Shown in pieces: positions 18,651 through 27,910 of a stretch of DNA of 64,000 bases; positions within the stretch are counted from its first letter, which is position 1, and each line of letters starts with the position of its first letter. Source of the DNA: Nocardia aobensis NBRC 100429 (GTDB lineage Bacteria; Actinomycetota; Actinomycetes; Mycobacteriales; Mycobacteriaceae); the NCBI RefSeq assembly GCF_000308375.1, contig NZ_BAFQ01000134.1, forward strand, positions 1 to 64,000. Direction: 5' to 3'. A program made the translations under genes and the position numbers. A model generated the notes under the pieces. That model saw nothing but the letters and a program-made list of their open reading frames with translations. It was not told the DNA's origin and made no database searches.

Positions 18651-18717
18651 CCGCTCCGCGAGCAGCATTGCCGGGGCCGCTCCGCGAGCAGCATTGCCGG
18701 GGCCGCTCCGCGAGCCG
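18651..18717. repeat. 26-bp tandem repeat
   Basis: Two full identical copies of a 26-bp unit (starting CCGCTCCGCGAGCAGCATTG at 18651 and 18677) and a partial third copy from 18703. Each unit carries a short inverted repeat GCTC-CGC-GAGC. The array sits directly after the stop codon at 18643, so it may act in transcript termination or simply be a slippage product. Confidence 0.8.
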
Positions 18718-18741
18718 TGCCCGATGTGAGCTGGATCTCGG

Positions 18742-18747
18742 GTAGCC
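18742..18747 (+). promoter_or_regulatory. Candidate -10 box of the Ig-like gene
   Basis: TAGCCT lies 57 bases before the ATG at 18805, just after the tandem repeat. No good -35 box is seen, so confidence is low. Confidence 0.3.
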
Positions 18748-18804
18748 TGCGACGGATCGACGCCGGGCCGCCGGCCCGGGACGGCACAGCGAGAGGCAGG
18801 CACG

Positions 18805-19314
18805 ATGAGCGGTTTCCGTGTTTCGCGTGGTACCTCCCAGGTTCTCCCCCGCCCGGCGCTGTCGTCCGGGCGGGCGTGGCGCGGCCGCACCCGGGCCGGG
18901 TTCGTCCTTGCGGCCGGGACGCTGGCGGGCGCAATCCTCCCGATCGTCGGGGCGGCTCCGGCCGAAGCGACGGTGGCCCCCACGATCGCGGTCTCGATGT
19001 CCGGTTCGGCACTGAGCCCGGTCAGCGGGGCGCTGGTCGGCTGCGCACAGAACGCGGTGGCGACGGTGCGCAACCCGGACGGCAGCCCCGTCACCCACGG
19101 CACGGTCGACTTCTTCAGTCACCTCTCGGGGATCAGCGGCAATATCGTCGGCACCGCGCCCGTGGTCAACGGGGTCGCCAGCATCGGATGGATGCCCGAC
19201 CGGGCGGGCGAACACGTCGTCAGCGCGGTGTACTACGACGGACTCCCGGAACTCTCACCGGTCGCCGGATACACCATCGTGACGACCGCGAGCCTCGGCG
19301 GTGCCTGCGTATAA
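18805..19314 (+). CDS. Secreted Ig-like domain protein
   Basis: A 169-residue protein with a long signal peptide (hydrophobic stretch GFVLAAGTLAGAILPIVGAA, cleavage near AEATV) and one Ig-like beta domain. The order of features, a Cys in the first third (ALVGCAQNAVATV), a GTVDFFSHLSG strand, a VASIGWMPDRAGEHVVSAVY closing block and a C-terminal Cys, repeats that of the protein at 4090-4515, so they are likely paralogues. The ATG has an upstream GAGAGGCAGG ribosome site. Function unknown; envelope role inferred. Confidence 0.7.
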   Translation: MSGFRVSRGTSQVLPRPALSSGRAWRGRTRAGFVLAAGTLAGAILPIVGAAPAEATVAPTIAVSMSGSALSPVSGALVGCAQNAVATVRNPDGSPVTHGTVDFFSHLSGISGNIVGTAPVVNGVASIGWMPDRAGEHVVSAVYYDGLPELSPVAGYTIVTTASLGGACV

Positions 19315-19345
19315 GACGGTGCGGGGAAACAACTTTCATATCCGA

Positions 19346-19379
19346 CCGGCCGAATCCGCACCACCGCGGATCCGGCCGG
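19346..19379 (+). terminator. Terminator after the Ig-like gene
   Basis: Inverted repeat with 14-bp arms and one mismatch (CCGGCCGAATCCGC and GCGGATCCGGCCGG) around a 6-nt loop, followed by GTTTCGTTC. It lies 32 bases after the stop codon. It may also stop cobE-side transcription from the other strand. Confidence 0.65.
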
Positions 19380-19501
19380 GTTTCGTTCGGGCCGCCTATC
19401 CGCCGGGTTCGTCACGGCGGCCGGACCACGATTCGATCAGAGACGGGCGCTCGTGGCACCGCCTGCGAAACAGAGCCGGCGAGTATGGCGGGCGTCCCGC
19501 G

Positions 19502-19876
19502 TCATTCCTCCTCCGCGACGGCGACCGTGATGGTGCCGAACGCCCTCTTCGGCACGATCAACCGCCCGCGCCGACCCCAGCGCGCCCAGGCGAGCAGCGC
19601 GGCCGCTTCGGCGACACTCGGCGTGCCGACCGCGACGGCCGCACGGTCGCCCGGATGAGGAACGTCGACGTGAGCCAGTTCGTCCGCACCGAACCCGGTC
19701 ACCGGCACCTCGAACGCGGCCGCAGCCGCCACCACTCCCGGCTCCTGTGCCCGCCGATCGATCGTCGCCAAACACCGGATCGCGCCCTCCCCCACCACTT
19801 TCCGCACAGCCGCCACGATGGCTTCCGCCGCGGGATCCGGCCGCGCCCCCAGTCCCACGATCACCGCCCCGCTCAT
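19502..19876 (-). CDS. cobE: Cobalamin biosynthesis protein CobE / CbiG C-terminal domain
   Basis: A 124-residue protein matching the C-terminal domain of CbiG and stand-alone CobE, seen in the opening VIVGLGARPDPAAEAIVAAV and the PVTGFGADELAHVDVPHPG block. CobE is required for aerobic cobalamin synthesis and is reported to bind corrin intermediates; CbiG opens the lactone ring in the anaerobic route. It lies 70 bp after cobB on the same strand and probably belongs to the cobO-cobB transcript. Confidence 0.82.
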   Translation of the reverse strand: MSGAVIVGLGARPDPAAEAIVAAVRKVVGEGAIRCLATIDRRAQEPGVVAAAAAFEVPVTGFGADELAHVDVPHPGDRAAVAVGTPSVAEAAALLAWARWGRRGRLIVPKRAFGTITVAVAEEE

Positions 19877-19946
19877 CGAGGTCTCCTCGTCCGGCTACGG
19901 TAAAGGTATCTGTCGATCGGGCCCGAAGACGAAACATTCATCACCG

Positions 19947-21485
19947 TCACACGCTGGAGCATGCCGCGGCGAATCGTCTGCCTACCTCGACGAAACGCAC
20001 TGCGGCCATGGGGTTTCCGGCAGGGTGGGTGTGCAGGTAGGACGCATGCACCTGACGTGCCACCGCACCTTCCCGGACCGCGGCATCGTCGTTGCGCCAT
20101 CCCCAGGCGGGTAGGTGCGATCCCGTGGTGACCAAGCGGGTGCGGTGGAATTCGTGGCCGCGCACACGTTCTCCCGTGCGCCACAGCACCGAGTTGGCCA
20201 GCGCCACCGCATCCCGGTAGCCGAGGGTCAGGCGCGGTCCGAATTCGGCGGTGGCATCGAGGACTCCAGCCATGCGGTGCCCGTCCAGCGAGCGGGTCAG
20301 ATAGAGCAGGCCCGCGCATTCGGCGTGAATCGGCATGCCTCGGGCTGCGGCCTCGGCGACCGCGATCAGCAGTGGCGTATTCGCGGCCAGATCGGCCGCA
20401 TGCTCCTCCGGGAAGCCACCGGGCAGGATCAAACCGGCTGTCCCCGGGGGCAATTGCTCGTGCAACGGATCGAAGACCGCCACCCGCGCTCCGGCCGCCA
20501 TCAGCAGTTCCCGATGTTCGGCGTAACCGAAGGTGAACGCCGGACCGCCCGCCATCGCGATGATCGGCGCCGACTCTCGCACCCCACTACCCGAGGCGGA
20601 AGTGGTTGCAAGCGTCTCCGGCCCGCCGTTCTGCTGCTGCCCCACCGTCTCCGCCGGGATCCGCGACCTGCCGATCGTAGGCGCCGTGCTGTCGAGAGGC
20701 AGCGCTCCGGGACCCCGCCACCGCAAATGCGGGGCCGCTGCCGCGACCTCACCGATCGGATCCCACGCGGGCCCGTCCACGTCGGCGGCCGCCAGTCGCG
20801 CGACCGCACCCACATCGACGTGCGCGCCGACGAGTTCGGTCATGGCCTCGACCGCCGCATGCGCCGCGGAACCGTGCTCGACCGCCGGAACGAGGCCGAG
20901 ATGCCGTGCCGGAACCGATAATTCGTCCATCCGAGGTAGCGCGCCGAGCACCGGAAGGCCGACCCGGGCGCAGGCGGCGCGCAGCACCTGTTCGTGGCGC
21001 GGGCTGCCGACGCGGTTGAGGATCACGCCGCCGAGCCGGATCCCGCTGTCGAAGGTCGCGAAGCCGTGCAGCAGGGCGGCCAGGCTCTGACTGTGGCCGC
21101 GCGCGTCGACGACCAGCAGCACCGGAGCGCCGAGCAGCGCGGCGACCTGGGCGGTCGACCCCTCGGCGATCGGGGCGGGATTCGAGGCGTCGATCCGGCC
21201 GTCGAACAGGCCCATCACGCCCTCGACCACGGCCACATCGCAGCCCGCGCTGCCGTGCCGGTACAGCGGCACCACCCGCTCGGCACCGACCAGCACCGGA
21301 TCCAGATTGCGTCCCGGCCGCCCGGCGGCCAGACCGTGATACCCGGGATCGATGTAGTCGGGTCCCACCTTGAACGGCGCGACCCGGTGTCCGGCGCGGC
21401 GCAGGGCTCCGATCAAACCGGTTGCCAGCGTGGTCTTTCCGCTGCCCGAGGCGGGCGCGGCGATCACCACGGCCGGAGTGCTCAT
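19947..21485 (-). CDS. cobB: Cobyrinate a,c-diamide synthase
   Basis: A 512-residue glutamine-dependent amidotransferase that amidates the a and c side chains of (hydrogeno)byrinate. The N-terminal ATP-binding domain has the P-loop PASGSGKTTLATGLI and the KVGPDYIDPGYH signature; the C-terminal class I glutaminase domain has the nucleophile Cys in IHAECAGLLYLTRSL and a late His in YLHTHPAGNP. Between them lies a linker of about 40 Ser/Thr/Gly residues longer than usual. It starts 13 bp after the cobO stop. Confidence 0.94.
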   Translation of the reverse strand: MSTPAVVIAAPASGSGKTTLATGLIGALRRAGHRVAPFKVGPDYIDPGYHGLAAGRPGRNLDPVLVGAERVVPLYRHGSAGCDVAVVEGVMGLFDGRIDASNPAPIAEGSTAQVAALLGAPVLLVVDARGHSQSLAALLHGFATFDSGIRLGGVILNRVGSPRHEQVLRAACARVGLPVLGALPRMDELSVPARHLGLVPAVEHGSAAHAAVEAMTELVGAHVDVGAVARLAAADVDGPAWDPIGEVAAAAPHLRWRGPGALPLDSTAPTIGRSRIPAETVGQQQNGGPETLATTSASGSGVRESAPIIAMAGGPAFTFGYAEHRELLMAAGARVAVFDPLHEQLPPGTAGLILPGGFPEEHAADLAANTPLLIAVAEAAARGMPIHAECAGLLYLTRSLDGHRMAGVLDATAEFGPRLTLGYRDAVALANSVLWRTGERVRGHEFHRTRLVTTGSHLPAWGWRNDDAAVREGAVARQVHASYLHTHPAGNPMAAVRFVEVGRRFAAACSSV

Positions 21486-21498
21486 CGGCCGCCCGCCG

Positions 21499-22113
21499 TC
21501 ACCACTCGATACCTCGCTGACCCTTGCGCCCGGCGTCCATCGGATGTTTCACCTTGCTCATCTCGGTGACCAGATCCGCCGCGTCGACCAGTGCCTGCGG
21601 GGCGTCGCGGCCGGTGATCACCACATGCTGGTTGCCGGGCCGGTTCCGCAGCGTCTCGACCACCTCGTCGACGTCCACCCAGCCCCATTTCAGCGGGTAG
21701 GTGAACTCGTCGAGGACGTAGAAGCGGTGCTGTTCGGCGGTCAGCCGGCGCGCGATCTCCCGCCATCCGGCCAGGGCGGCGGCGGCGTGATCGTCCTCGC
21801 TGCCCTGTTTGCGGGTCCACGACCAGCCCTCGCCCATCTTGTGCCATTCCACCGGGCCGCCGGTTCCGGTCTCCTCGTGCAGCCGGCCCAGGGTGCGGAA
21901 GGCGGCTTCCTCGCCGACCTTCCATTTCGCGCTCTTCACGAACTGGAAGACCGCGATATCGAATCCCTGATTCCAGGCCCGCAACGCCATCCCGAACGCG
22001 GCGGTCGACTTGCCCTTGCCGGGACCGGTGTGCACCGCCAGCACCGGCTGATTACGCCGCTGGCGAGTGGTCAGTCCGTCGTCGGGAATCGTCTCCGGAA
22101 CGCCCTTCGGCAT
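21499..22113 (-). CDS. cobO: Cob(I)yrinic acid a,c-diamide adenosyltransferase
   Basis: A 204-residue CobO/BtuR-type adenosyltransferase that adds the 5'-deoxyadenosyl group to cobalt. The P-loop HTGPGKGKSTAAFG, the FQFVKSAKWKVGEE block and the YVLDEFTYPLKWGWVD block are all typical. I chose the ATG at 22113, which has an AGGAGG site eight bases upstream, rather than an earlier start. It sits between the Mg-chelatase gene and cobB in one run, as in M. tuberculosis (Rv2848c-Rv2850c). Confidence 0.95.
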   Translation of the reverse strand: MPKGVPETIPDDGLTTRQRRNQPVLAVHTGPGKGKSTAAFGMALRAWNQGFDIAVFQFVKSAKWKVGEEAAFRTLGRLHEETGTGGPVEWHKMGEGWSWTRKQGSEDDHAAAALAGWREIARRLTAEQHRFYVLDEFTYPLKWGWVDVDEVVETLRNRPGNQHVVITGRDAPQALVDAADLVTEMSKVKHPMDAGRKGQRGIEW

Positions 22114-22232
22114 CGCTGCATCCTCCTGGTCGAGCACCTACGCATCACATTCCCACATCCGCGCCCTCGGCTTGCCGCGCGGGTCCGGCCGTCGCATGGT
22201 CCGACCGGTCGCGGACGGCGTGGCGTGATCGC

Positions 22233-24284
22233 TCACGCCGCCAGGTGATGCGGCAGCCCGGACTTGACCGCGGCGGCGACCGAATCGCCGGTGAGCTCGC
22301 CGAGGCGCAGGTAGGTGGCGCGCAGTTCCCGGGCGAATTCGGCGGCCAGACCCAGCCGGACCATGCCGCGCTCGCAGTCCACGACCACACCGGCCACACC
22401 GTCGCGGGCGAGCAGGCGGGCGGCGGCGCGGGCACGCGGAATCGGATCGACACCGCCGGTGGCGCGGCCGTCGGTGAGCAGTACGACCATCGCGCGGCGC
22501 TGCGGATCGCGGACGTGTTCGCGCGCCACCACCTCGCGCGCCTTGAGCAATCCTTGTGCCAGTGGGGTTTTGCCGCCGGTGCGCAGATCGGCGAGGCGGC
22601 GGACCGCGATATCCACCGAGGAGGTCGGCGGCAGCACCAGTTCGGCCTCGCTGCCGCGCACGGTGATCACGGCGACCTTGTCGCGGCGCTGATAGGCATC
22701 GCGCAGCAGGGCCACCACCGCCCCGGTGACCGCCGACAGACGATCGCGGGCGGCCATCGACCCGGAGGCGTCGACCACGAACACCACCAGATTGCCTTCG
22801 CGCCCTTCGCGATACGCGCCCCGCAGATCGGTCGCCTCCAATGCCAGCGGGCCGTCGACGCGGCCGCGGGCATGCTGATGGGGCGCTGCGGCGAACAGGG
22901 TGCCCAGCAGATGCAGGCCGGTGGAGGTATCGGTGACCGACCGCACCACCCGGCCGTGCCGGGTGTGGGCGCGGGATCGGCGCCCGGGAGCACCCTCCCC
23001 GACCCCCGGGATCTCCCAGTGGGGCGGGCGGGCAACGGAATTCGCCGGGGTCGCCGCACTGCCCTCGCGGGCGCCGCCGCGCGGGCCGCCGCCCGGTGAG
23101 CCGGGACCGTCGTCGTCGGGGCCCTCGTCGCCGGGACCGCCGTCGGAGCCGTTGTTCTCGGCAGCTCCGGCGTCCGTATCCGGCTCGCGCTGGTCGTGAT
23201 CGAACTCGCGCTGCGGATCGGACTCCGATTCCGCGGCGTCGCTTCGTGTTTCGTCTTCCGCGGCTCGACTCTGCTCGGCGCGGGCCCGTTCGGCCTCCTG
23301 TTCGGCATCGCGCATGGCATCGTCGAGTTGTTCGTCGGTGATGCCCGGTTCGTCGAACGGGTCGCGCCGACGGCGGTGCGGCAGTGCCAGTTCCGCGGCG
23401 ATACGCACGTCGTCGGCAGTGACGCGGTCACTTCCGCGCCACGCCGCGTGCGCGGTCGCGGTCCGCGCCACCACCAGATCCGCGCGCATGCCGTCGACGT
23501 CGAAGGATGCGCACAGCGCCGCGATCCGGCGCAGTTCGATATCGTCGAGCGCCACCTCGGCGAGGCGTTCGCGTGCGGCCAGAATGCGCTCGGCGACGTC
23601 GCGATCGGCGGCGGCGTAGGCGGTCGCGAAGCCGGCCGGATCGGCCTCGTAGTCGAGGCGGCGGCGCACCACGGCCATCCGCACGTCCACATCGCGGGAG
23701 GCCGCGACGTCGACGGTGAGGCCGAAGCGGTCCAGCAGCTGCGGGCGGAGTTCACCCTCCTCCGGGTTCATGGTGCCGACCAGGACGAATCGAGCCGGAT
23801 GCGAATGCGACACGCCGTCGCGTTCGATGTGCACCCGCCCCATGGCCGCCGCGTCGAGCAGAACGTCGACCAGATGGTCGTGCAGCAGATTCACTTCGTC
23901 GACGTACAGCACACCGTGATGGGCGGCCGCCAGCAGCCCCGGCCGGAACGCCTGTTCCCCGTCGCGCAGCACCCGCTCCAGATCCAGCGATCCCACGACC
24001 CGGTCCTCGGTGGCACCGACCGGCAATTCCACCAGCCGGGCGGGCCGCTGCCCACTCTCGTCGGCCACCGGCGGCAACAACTGCGCAAGCGCCCGCACCA
24101 CGGTCGATTTCGCGGTGCCCTTCTCCCCGCGCACCAGTACCCCGCCGATCCCCGGATGCACCGCACACAGAATCAGCGCCAGCTGCAGCTGCTCCTGCCC
24201 CACCACCGCCGAGAACGGAAACCCCGCCTCACCGTCGTGATGCGGGGACACAGCCGATGCGGAATCACCTCGGAAATCGGACAC
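22233..24284 (-). CDS. Fused magnesium-chelatase subunit (ChlI AAA+ plus ChlD vWA)
   Basis: A 683-residue protein uniting both motor subunits of an Mg-chelatase-like machine. Residues 25-330 are the AAA+ domain with Walker [10 protein letters not shown] (53-61) and Walker [10 protein letters not shown]. An acidic linker rich in Asp, Glu, Gly and Pro (about 340-440) follows, then a von Willebrand A domain with the metal site DASGS (505-509) and [10 protein letters not shown]. Next to cobO and cobB it may serve cobalt insertion with a CobN subunit encoded elsewhere; that link is inferred from position. The GTG start follows a TACAGT box by six bases. Confidence 0.88.
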   Translation of the reverse strand: MSDFRGDSASAVSPHHDGEAGFPFSAVVGQEQLQLALILCAVHPGIGGVLVRGEKGTAKSTVVRALAQLLPPVADESGQRPARLVELPVGATEDRVVGSLDLERVLRDGEQAFRPGLLAAAHHGVLYVDEVNLLHDHLVDVLLDAAAMGRVHIERDGVSHSHPARFVLVGTMNPEEGELRPQLLDRFGLTVDVAASRDVDVRMAVVRRRLDYEADPAGFATAYAAADRDVAERILAARERLAEVALDDIELRRIAALCASFDVDGMRADLVVARTATAHAAWRGSDRVTADDVRIAAELALPHRRRRDPFDEPGITDEQLDDAMRDAEQEAERARAEQSRAAEDETRSDAAESESDPQREFDHDQREPDTDAGAAENNGSDGGPGDEGPDDDGPGSPGGGPRGGAREGSAATPANSVARPPHWEIPGVGEGAPGRRSRAHTRHGRVVRSVTDTSTGLHLLGTLFAAAPHQHARGRVDGPLALEATDLRGAYREGREGNLVVFVVDASGSMAARDRLSAVTGAVVALLRDAYQRRDKVAVITVRGSEAELVLPPTSSVDIAVRRLADLRTGGKTPLAQGLLKAREVVAREHVRDPQRRAMVVLLTDGRATGGVDPIPRARAAARLLARDGVAGVVVDCERGMVRLGLAAEFARELRATYLRLGELTGDSVAAAVKSGLPHHLAA

Positions 24285-24290
24285 GCCCCC

Positions 24291-24296
24291 ACTGTA
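24291..24296 (-). promoter_or_regulatory. Leaderless-type -10 box of the chelatase gene
   Basis: TACAGT on the minus strand, separated from the GTG start by exactly six bases (GGGGGC). No ribosome site is present. Confidence 0.55.
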
Positions 24297-24337
24297 TGCG
24301 CGCCCCGTTCCGCCCCCGCACCGGGCTGCCCTGTCCG

Positions 24338-24934
24338 CTAGAGCCGCTCCCCCGCAGCGATCCGCCGCACCACCAGTGGCAACACCACATGTTCGGCCTC
24401 CAGCACCCGCGCGGCCAGGGTTTCGACGGTGTCGTCCACGCGCACCGGAACCTCGCGATGCGCGATCACCCGGCCGGTGTCGTAGTCGCCGGCCACCAGA
24501 TGCACCGTGGGCCCGGTGACCGCGACGCCGGACGCCAGCACCGCGTCGTGCACGCGATGGCCGAACATGCCGGCGCCGCCGAATCGCGGCAGGGGCGCCG
24601 GGTGGATGTTCAGTATTCGGGAATCGAAGTGCCGGCGCGTTCGTGGTCCGAGTTTCTTCATATAGCCCGCCGTCACCACCCAGTCGGTCGCATGCTCGGC
24701 CAGAGCGGCGCGGATCGCCTCGTCCAATGCGTCGGGGTCCGGATGTGTCGCGCCCGAGAGATGCCGGGTCGGAATGCGATTCTCGCGGGCGTAGGCCAGA
24801 CCCGCGGCGTCGCTGTTGTTGCCGATGACGACCGCGATCTCGAAGCGCGCGCCGGGTTCGACGGAGGACCGGTGGAGGGCGCGAAGATTCGAGCCGTGGT
24901 GTGAGACGAGTACGCCGACTCGCAGATTGCGCAC
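24338..24934 (-). CDS. purN: Phosphoribosylglycinamide formyltransferase-like protein
   Basis: A 198-residue formyltransferase-fold protein. It has the PurN landmarks: [15 protein letters not shown] at the N-terminus, the catalytic Asn-His pair in [19 protein letters not shown], and the [22 protein letters not shown] loop with the conserved Asp. PurN transfers a formyl group from 10-formyl-tetrahydrofolate to GAR in purine synthesis. The gene is not next to purH here, and the HHGSNL loop differs from the usual SGSGSNL, so it may be a second family member with another acceptor. GTG 24934 fits the family start. Confidence 0.78.
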   Translation of the reverse strand: MRNLRVGVLVSHHGSNLRALHRSSVEPGARFEIAVVIGNNSDAAGLAYARENRIPTRHLSGATHPDPDALDEAIRAALAEHATDWVVTAGYMKKLGPRTRRHFDSRILNIHPAPLPRFGGAGMFGHRVHDAVLASGVAVTGPTVHLVAGDYDTGRVIAHREVPVRVDDTVETLAARVLEAEHVVLPLVVRRIAAGERL

Positions 24935-24990
24935 ACCTCGCAGTCTCCCACAGCTGTACGAGGGATTCGGCGCGCCTCTCACCCGCCGAA

Positions 24991-24996
24991 TACGCT
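24991..24996 (+). promoter_or_regulatory. Leaderless-type -10 box
   Basis: TACGCT, then six bases (GGGCGG), then the GTG start of the EI24 gene at 25003; consistent with leaderless expression. Confidence 0.55.
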
Positions 24997-25002
24997 GGGC
25001 GG

Positions 25003-25779
25003 GTGCGGGATGTGGTGCGGGGCTTCGGGTATCTGATGCGGGGGCAGCGGTGGGCCGTGGCGCATCGCCGGGAGCTGGGGCTGGGGTTGCTGCCGGGCGT
25101 GGTCTCGATGGTGCTGTATCTGGGGCTGCTGGTGGCGCTGGTGTGGTTCGCGGGGGATCTGGTGGCGTGGGCGACGCCGTTCGCGGCGCACTGGTCGTCG
25201 CCGTGGCCCGGACTGTTGCGCGGCGGCCTGGCCGTGCTGCTGGTCCTGCTGGGGCTGTTCCTGGCGGTGATCACGTTCACCGCGGTGACGCTGGTGATCG
25301 GCCAGCCGTTCTACGAGGCCCTGTCGGAACGGGTGGACCGGTCGCTGTCGGCCGACGGCCGTGCGCCGGAATCGGGACTGCCGCTGTGGCGGGAGGTGTG
25401 GATCGGGGTCCGCGACGGGGTGCGCATTCTGATCCGGGCCGCGGTGTGGGGTGTGGCGCTGTTCTGCGCCGGATTCCTGCCGCTCGTCGGGCAGACCGTC
25501 GTCCCGGTGCTCGGGGTCTGCGTGGCCGGGTTCTTCCTGGCGCAGGAACTGACCGCGGTCGCGATGCTGCGCCGCGGAATCGAGTTGCGCGAACATCTGA
25601 CTACGCTGCGTTCGCATCGAATGCTGGTGTGGGGCTTCGGCATTCCGCTGGCGACCGCGTTCCTCGTGCCGTTCGTGGCGATCGTCCTGATGCCGGGTGC
25701 GGTCGCCGGCGCCACGATGCTCGCCCGCGAATTGTGCGGTGCGGACAGCGATCCGGCACCGGATCCGTCGCGGGACTGA
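25003..25779 (+). CDS. EI24/CysZ-like integral membrane protein
   Basis: A 258-residue polytopic protein with about five or six hydrophobic segments. The features [13 protein letters not shown] at the start, the [18 protein letters not shown] stretch after the second helix pair and the [19 protein letters not shown] loop are typical of the EI24/CysZ family. CysZ imports sulfate in proteobacteria; actinobacterial members are uncharacterised, so the substrate is open. It is divergent from the purN-like gene across a 68-bp gap. Confidence 0.75.
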   Translation: MRDVVRGFGYLMRGQRWAVAHRRELGLGLLPGVVSMVLYLGLLVALVWFAGDLVAWATPFAAHWSSPWPGLLRGGLAVLLVLLGLFLAVITFTAVTLVIGQPFYEALSERVDRSLSADGRAPESGLPLWREVWIGVRDGVRILIRAAVWGVALFCAGFLPLVGQTVVPVLGVCVAGFFLAQELTAVAMLRRGIELREHLTTLRSHRMLVWGFGIPLATAFLVPFVAIVLMPGAVAGATMLARELCGADSDPAPDPSRD

Positions 25780-25802
25780 CAACCCGCACCCCGGCACCAG
25801 AG

Positions 25803-25833
25803 GGCCCCGCACCCGGGAACGGGATACGGGGCC
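25803..25833. terminator. Bidirectional terminator
   Basis: Nested hairpin between two convergent genes: outer arms GGCCCCG and CGGGGCC, inner arms CCCG and CGGG around a GGAA loop. It can serve both the EI24 gene and the GNAT gene. Confidence 0.6.
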
Positions 25834-25858
25834 GGCATCTCCGTGGTGGACCCGCCAC

Positions 25859-26308
25859 TCAGCCCCTGCGCATGGGGATGTGCGCGATCCCGTCTTCCTC
25901 GTACTCCTCACCGTCGGGTTTGAACCCGTGCTTGGTGTAGAGGTCGACCAGATAGGTCTGGGCGTTCAAACGCACTGTCGCCGAACCGGCTTCGGCGATG
26001 GCCGCCTGCAGTACGCGGGTGGTGTAGCCGTGACCGCGCGCCTCGGGGGTGGTGCACAACCGGCCGATGCGGAACGACTTCACCCCGTTGTTGTGCTCCT
26101 CGAGCAGCCGCAGGGTGCAGATGATCTCACCCTCGTCGTCGAGCCAGAAGTGGCGTGTCTCGGGGAGCAGATCGAGCCCGTCCAGTTCCGGATAAGCGCA
26201 TTTCTGCTCCACGACGAACACTTCGACGCGCAGTTTCAACAGCTTGTACAGCGTCGCGGTATCGAGATCCGCGGCCCACGACCGTTTGAGCGCAACCGTT
26301 GACATCAT
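25859..26308 (-). CDS. ElaA-family GNAT N-acetyltransferase
   Basis: A 149-residue acetyltransferase of the ElaA subgroup. The opening [27 protein letters not shown] and the acetyl-CoA loop [20 protein letters not shown] are clear. It lies downstream of mqo on the same strand with 21 bp between them, as Rv2851c lies beside Rv2852c in M. tuberculosis. Because mqo is frameshifted here, read-through of the upstream frame would run into this gene. Substrate unknown. Confidence 0.87.
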   Translation of the reverse strand: MMSTVALKRSWAADLDTATLYKLLKLRVEVFVVEQKCAYPELDGLDLLPETRHFWLDDEGEIICTLRLLEEHNNGVKSFRIGRLCTTPEARGHGYTTRVLQAAIAEAGSATVRLNAQTYLVDLYTKHGFKPDGEEYEEDGIAHIPMRRG

Positions 26309-26329
26309 CGCGTCTTGCTATCACATGAT

Positions 26330-27719
26330 TCAGCTGTGCGCGACCCCAGCGGCGATCGGCGTGTTGTCGACACGGCCGCTGCCGTTGAGATTGAGGGCCT
26401 TGGTCGACCAGTCCCACACCTCGTGGAACAGCGCCTGATTCTCCGAGAGCTTCACACCCAGCGACGGCACCATTTCCTTGAGCTTCGGTGTCCAGTCGGC
26501 GTATTCGCTCGGGAAGCACCGCTGCAGCACATCGATCATCGCGCTGACCGGCGGTGATCAGCTCCCAGTCGTGGCCGTCGGCACGCGGGATGAACTCCTC
26601 CATGGTGTTCACCTTGCCCGCCGGCGACTTCAGCAGTTCGCTGACGAGGTACTTGACCAGGCCGAGTTCGGTGACGCCGACCCCCAGCATCGGGGTGACG
26701 TTGCCGGCCCGCACCGACTTGAACAGGTCGCTGAACTTGCCGTCCTTGAGGAACTTCGGGGTCCAGCCGGCATAGGGGCCGAACAGCAGGCCCGGCTTGC
26801 CGTTGATGACGCGAGTGTCCAAGTGCGGCACCGACATCGGCGGCGCACCGACGGCGGCCTTGCCGTACACCTTGGCGTTGTGCTTGGCGATCAGCTCGGG
26901 GTTGGTGCAGCGCAGGAACTGGCCGCTGACCGGGAATCCGGCGAAGCCCTGGATTTCCTTGATGCCGGCCTTCTGCAGCAGCGGCAGCGCGTACCCACCC
27001 GCGCCGACGAAGACGAATTTGGCGTCGATCGTGCGCGTGGTGCGGGTGCGGGTGTTGCGAACCTTGACCGTCCAGCTGCCGTCGGACTTCTTGGACAGGT
27101 TGCGCACCTCGTTGCCGAACGCGATCTCCACGCCCGAGGAACCGAGGTAGGCCAGCAACTGCTTGGTCAGCGCGCCGAAGTCGATATCGGTGCCGGTCTG
27201 GGTCCAGTTCAGCGCGACCGGCTCGGAGAAGTCGCGGCCCCGGGCCATCAGCGGGAGGCGGCGGGTGAATTCGTCCGGGCTGTCGATGAACTCCATGCCC
27301 TCGAACAACGGGTGCCGCGACAGCGCCGCGTGGCGCTTGCGCAGATAGTCCACACCGTCGGCACCGTGGCAGAAGCTCACGTGCGGAATGGGATTGATGA
27401 AGCCCGACGGGTCGGCGAGCACGCCGTTCTCGGCGCCGTAGGCCCAGAACTGGCGCGACACCTGGAAGCGCTCGTTGATATCGATCGCCTTGGTGATGTC
27501 GACCGAACCGTCGGCGGCCTGCGGCGTGTAGTTCAGCTCGCACAGCGCCGAGTGGCCGGTGCCCGCGTTGTTCCACGGGTCGCTGCTCTCGGGCGCGGCC
27601 GCGTCCAGCCGCTCGAACATGGTGATCGACCAGTCGGGCTGCAACTGGCGAAGCAGTGCGCCCAGGGTGGCACTCATGATGCCGGCACCGATGAGGACTA
27701 CATCGGTCTTTTCAGTCAT
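26330..27719 (-). pseudogene. mqo: Malate:quinone oxidoreductase, disrupted
   Basis: Mqo oxidises malate to oxaloacetate and reduces quinone at the membrane. The first 393 codons are intact and typical, with the FAD-binding [39 protein letters not shown] and [18 protein letters not shown]. Near 26540 the frame breaks right after [11 protein letters not shown], and the expected C-terminus ([20 protein letters not shown] to the stop at 26330) continues in another frame. Compared with family members as I recall them, about 43 codons plus two bases between these points are missing, including the usual VQVI...GGVLEFGT...GLLGASPGAST stretch. It is a real deletion or an assembly fault. Confidence 0.85.
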
Positions 27720-27774
27720 CGCAGCGTTCGGCACGGGGTGATCGACTTCCTTGTCCAGCGCGGGCACTTGGTGA

Positions 27775-27795
27775 GCGGGTAATGAGGTTACCCGC
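27775..27795. promoter_or_regulatory. Inverted repeat in the mqo / hydrolase intergenic region
   Basis: Perfect 8-bp arms GCGGGTAA and TTACCCGC separated by TGAGG. On the minus strand a TAACCT hexamer that could be the -10 box of mqo lies inside it, so a bound protein would block that promoter. Confidence 0.5.
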
Positions 27796-27898
27796 CGTTC
27801 ACTTCAACTTGATTCTGCCCCTCACCATGCCCGTTTCCGAAACCGTCACACATGCGCGTTCGCCACGGCTCGCCGTGCACGCCCCTGAGCGGGTCGAA

Positions 27899-27904
27899 TA
27901 TCGT
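27899..27904 (+). promoter_or_regulatory. Leaderless-type -10 box
   Basis: TATCGT followed by six bases (GAAGCT) and the GTG start at 27911; no ribosome site. Confidence 0.55.
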
Positions 27905-27910
27905 GAAGCT

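Noticed and set aside
18651-18717. CRISPR-like repeat
   Set aside because: The units are directly adjacent without spacers, only two and a half copies exist, and there are no cas genes.
22114-22232. Cobalamin riboswitch before the cob genes
   Set aside because: No B12-box-like sequence was seen upstream of cobO, the chelatase gene or cobQ, and intergenic gaps are too short.
26540-26545. Programmed frameshift in mqo
   Set aside because: There is no slippery sequence, and a whole conserved segment of about 43 codons is missing, so a frame change alone would not restore the protein.
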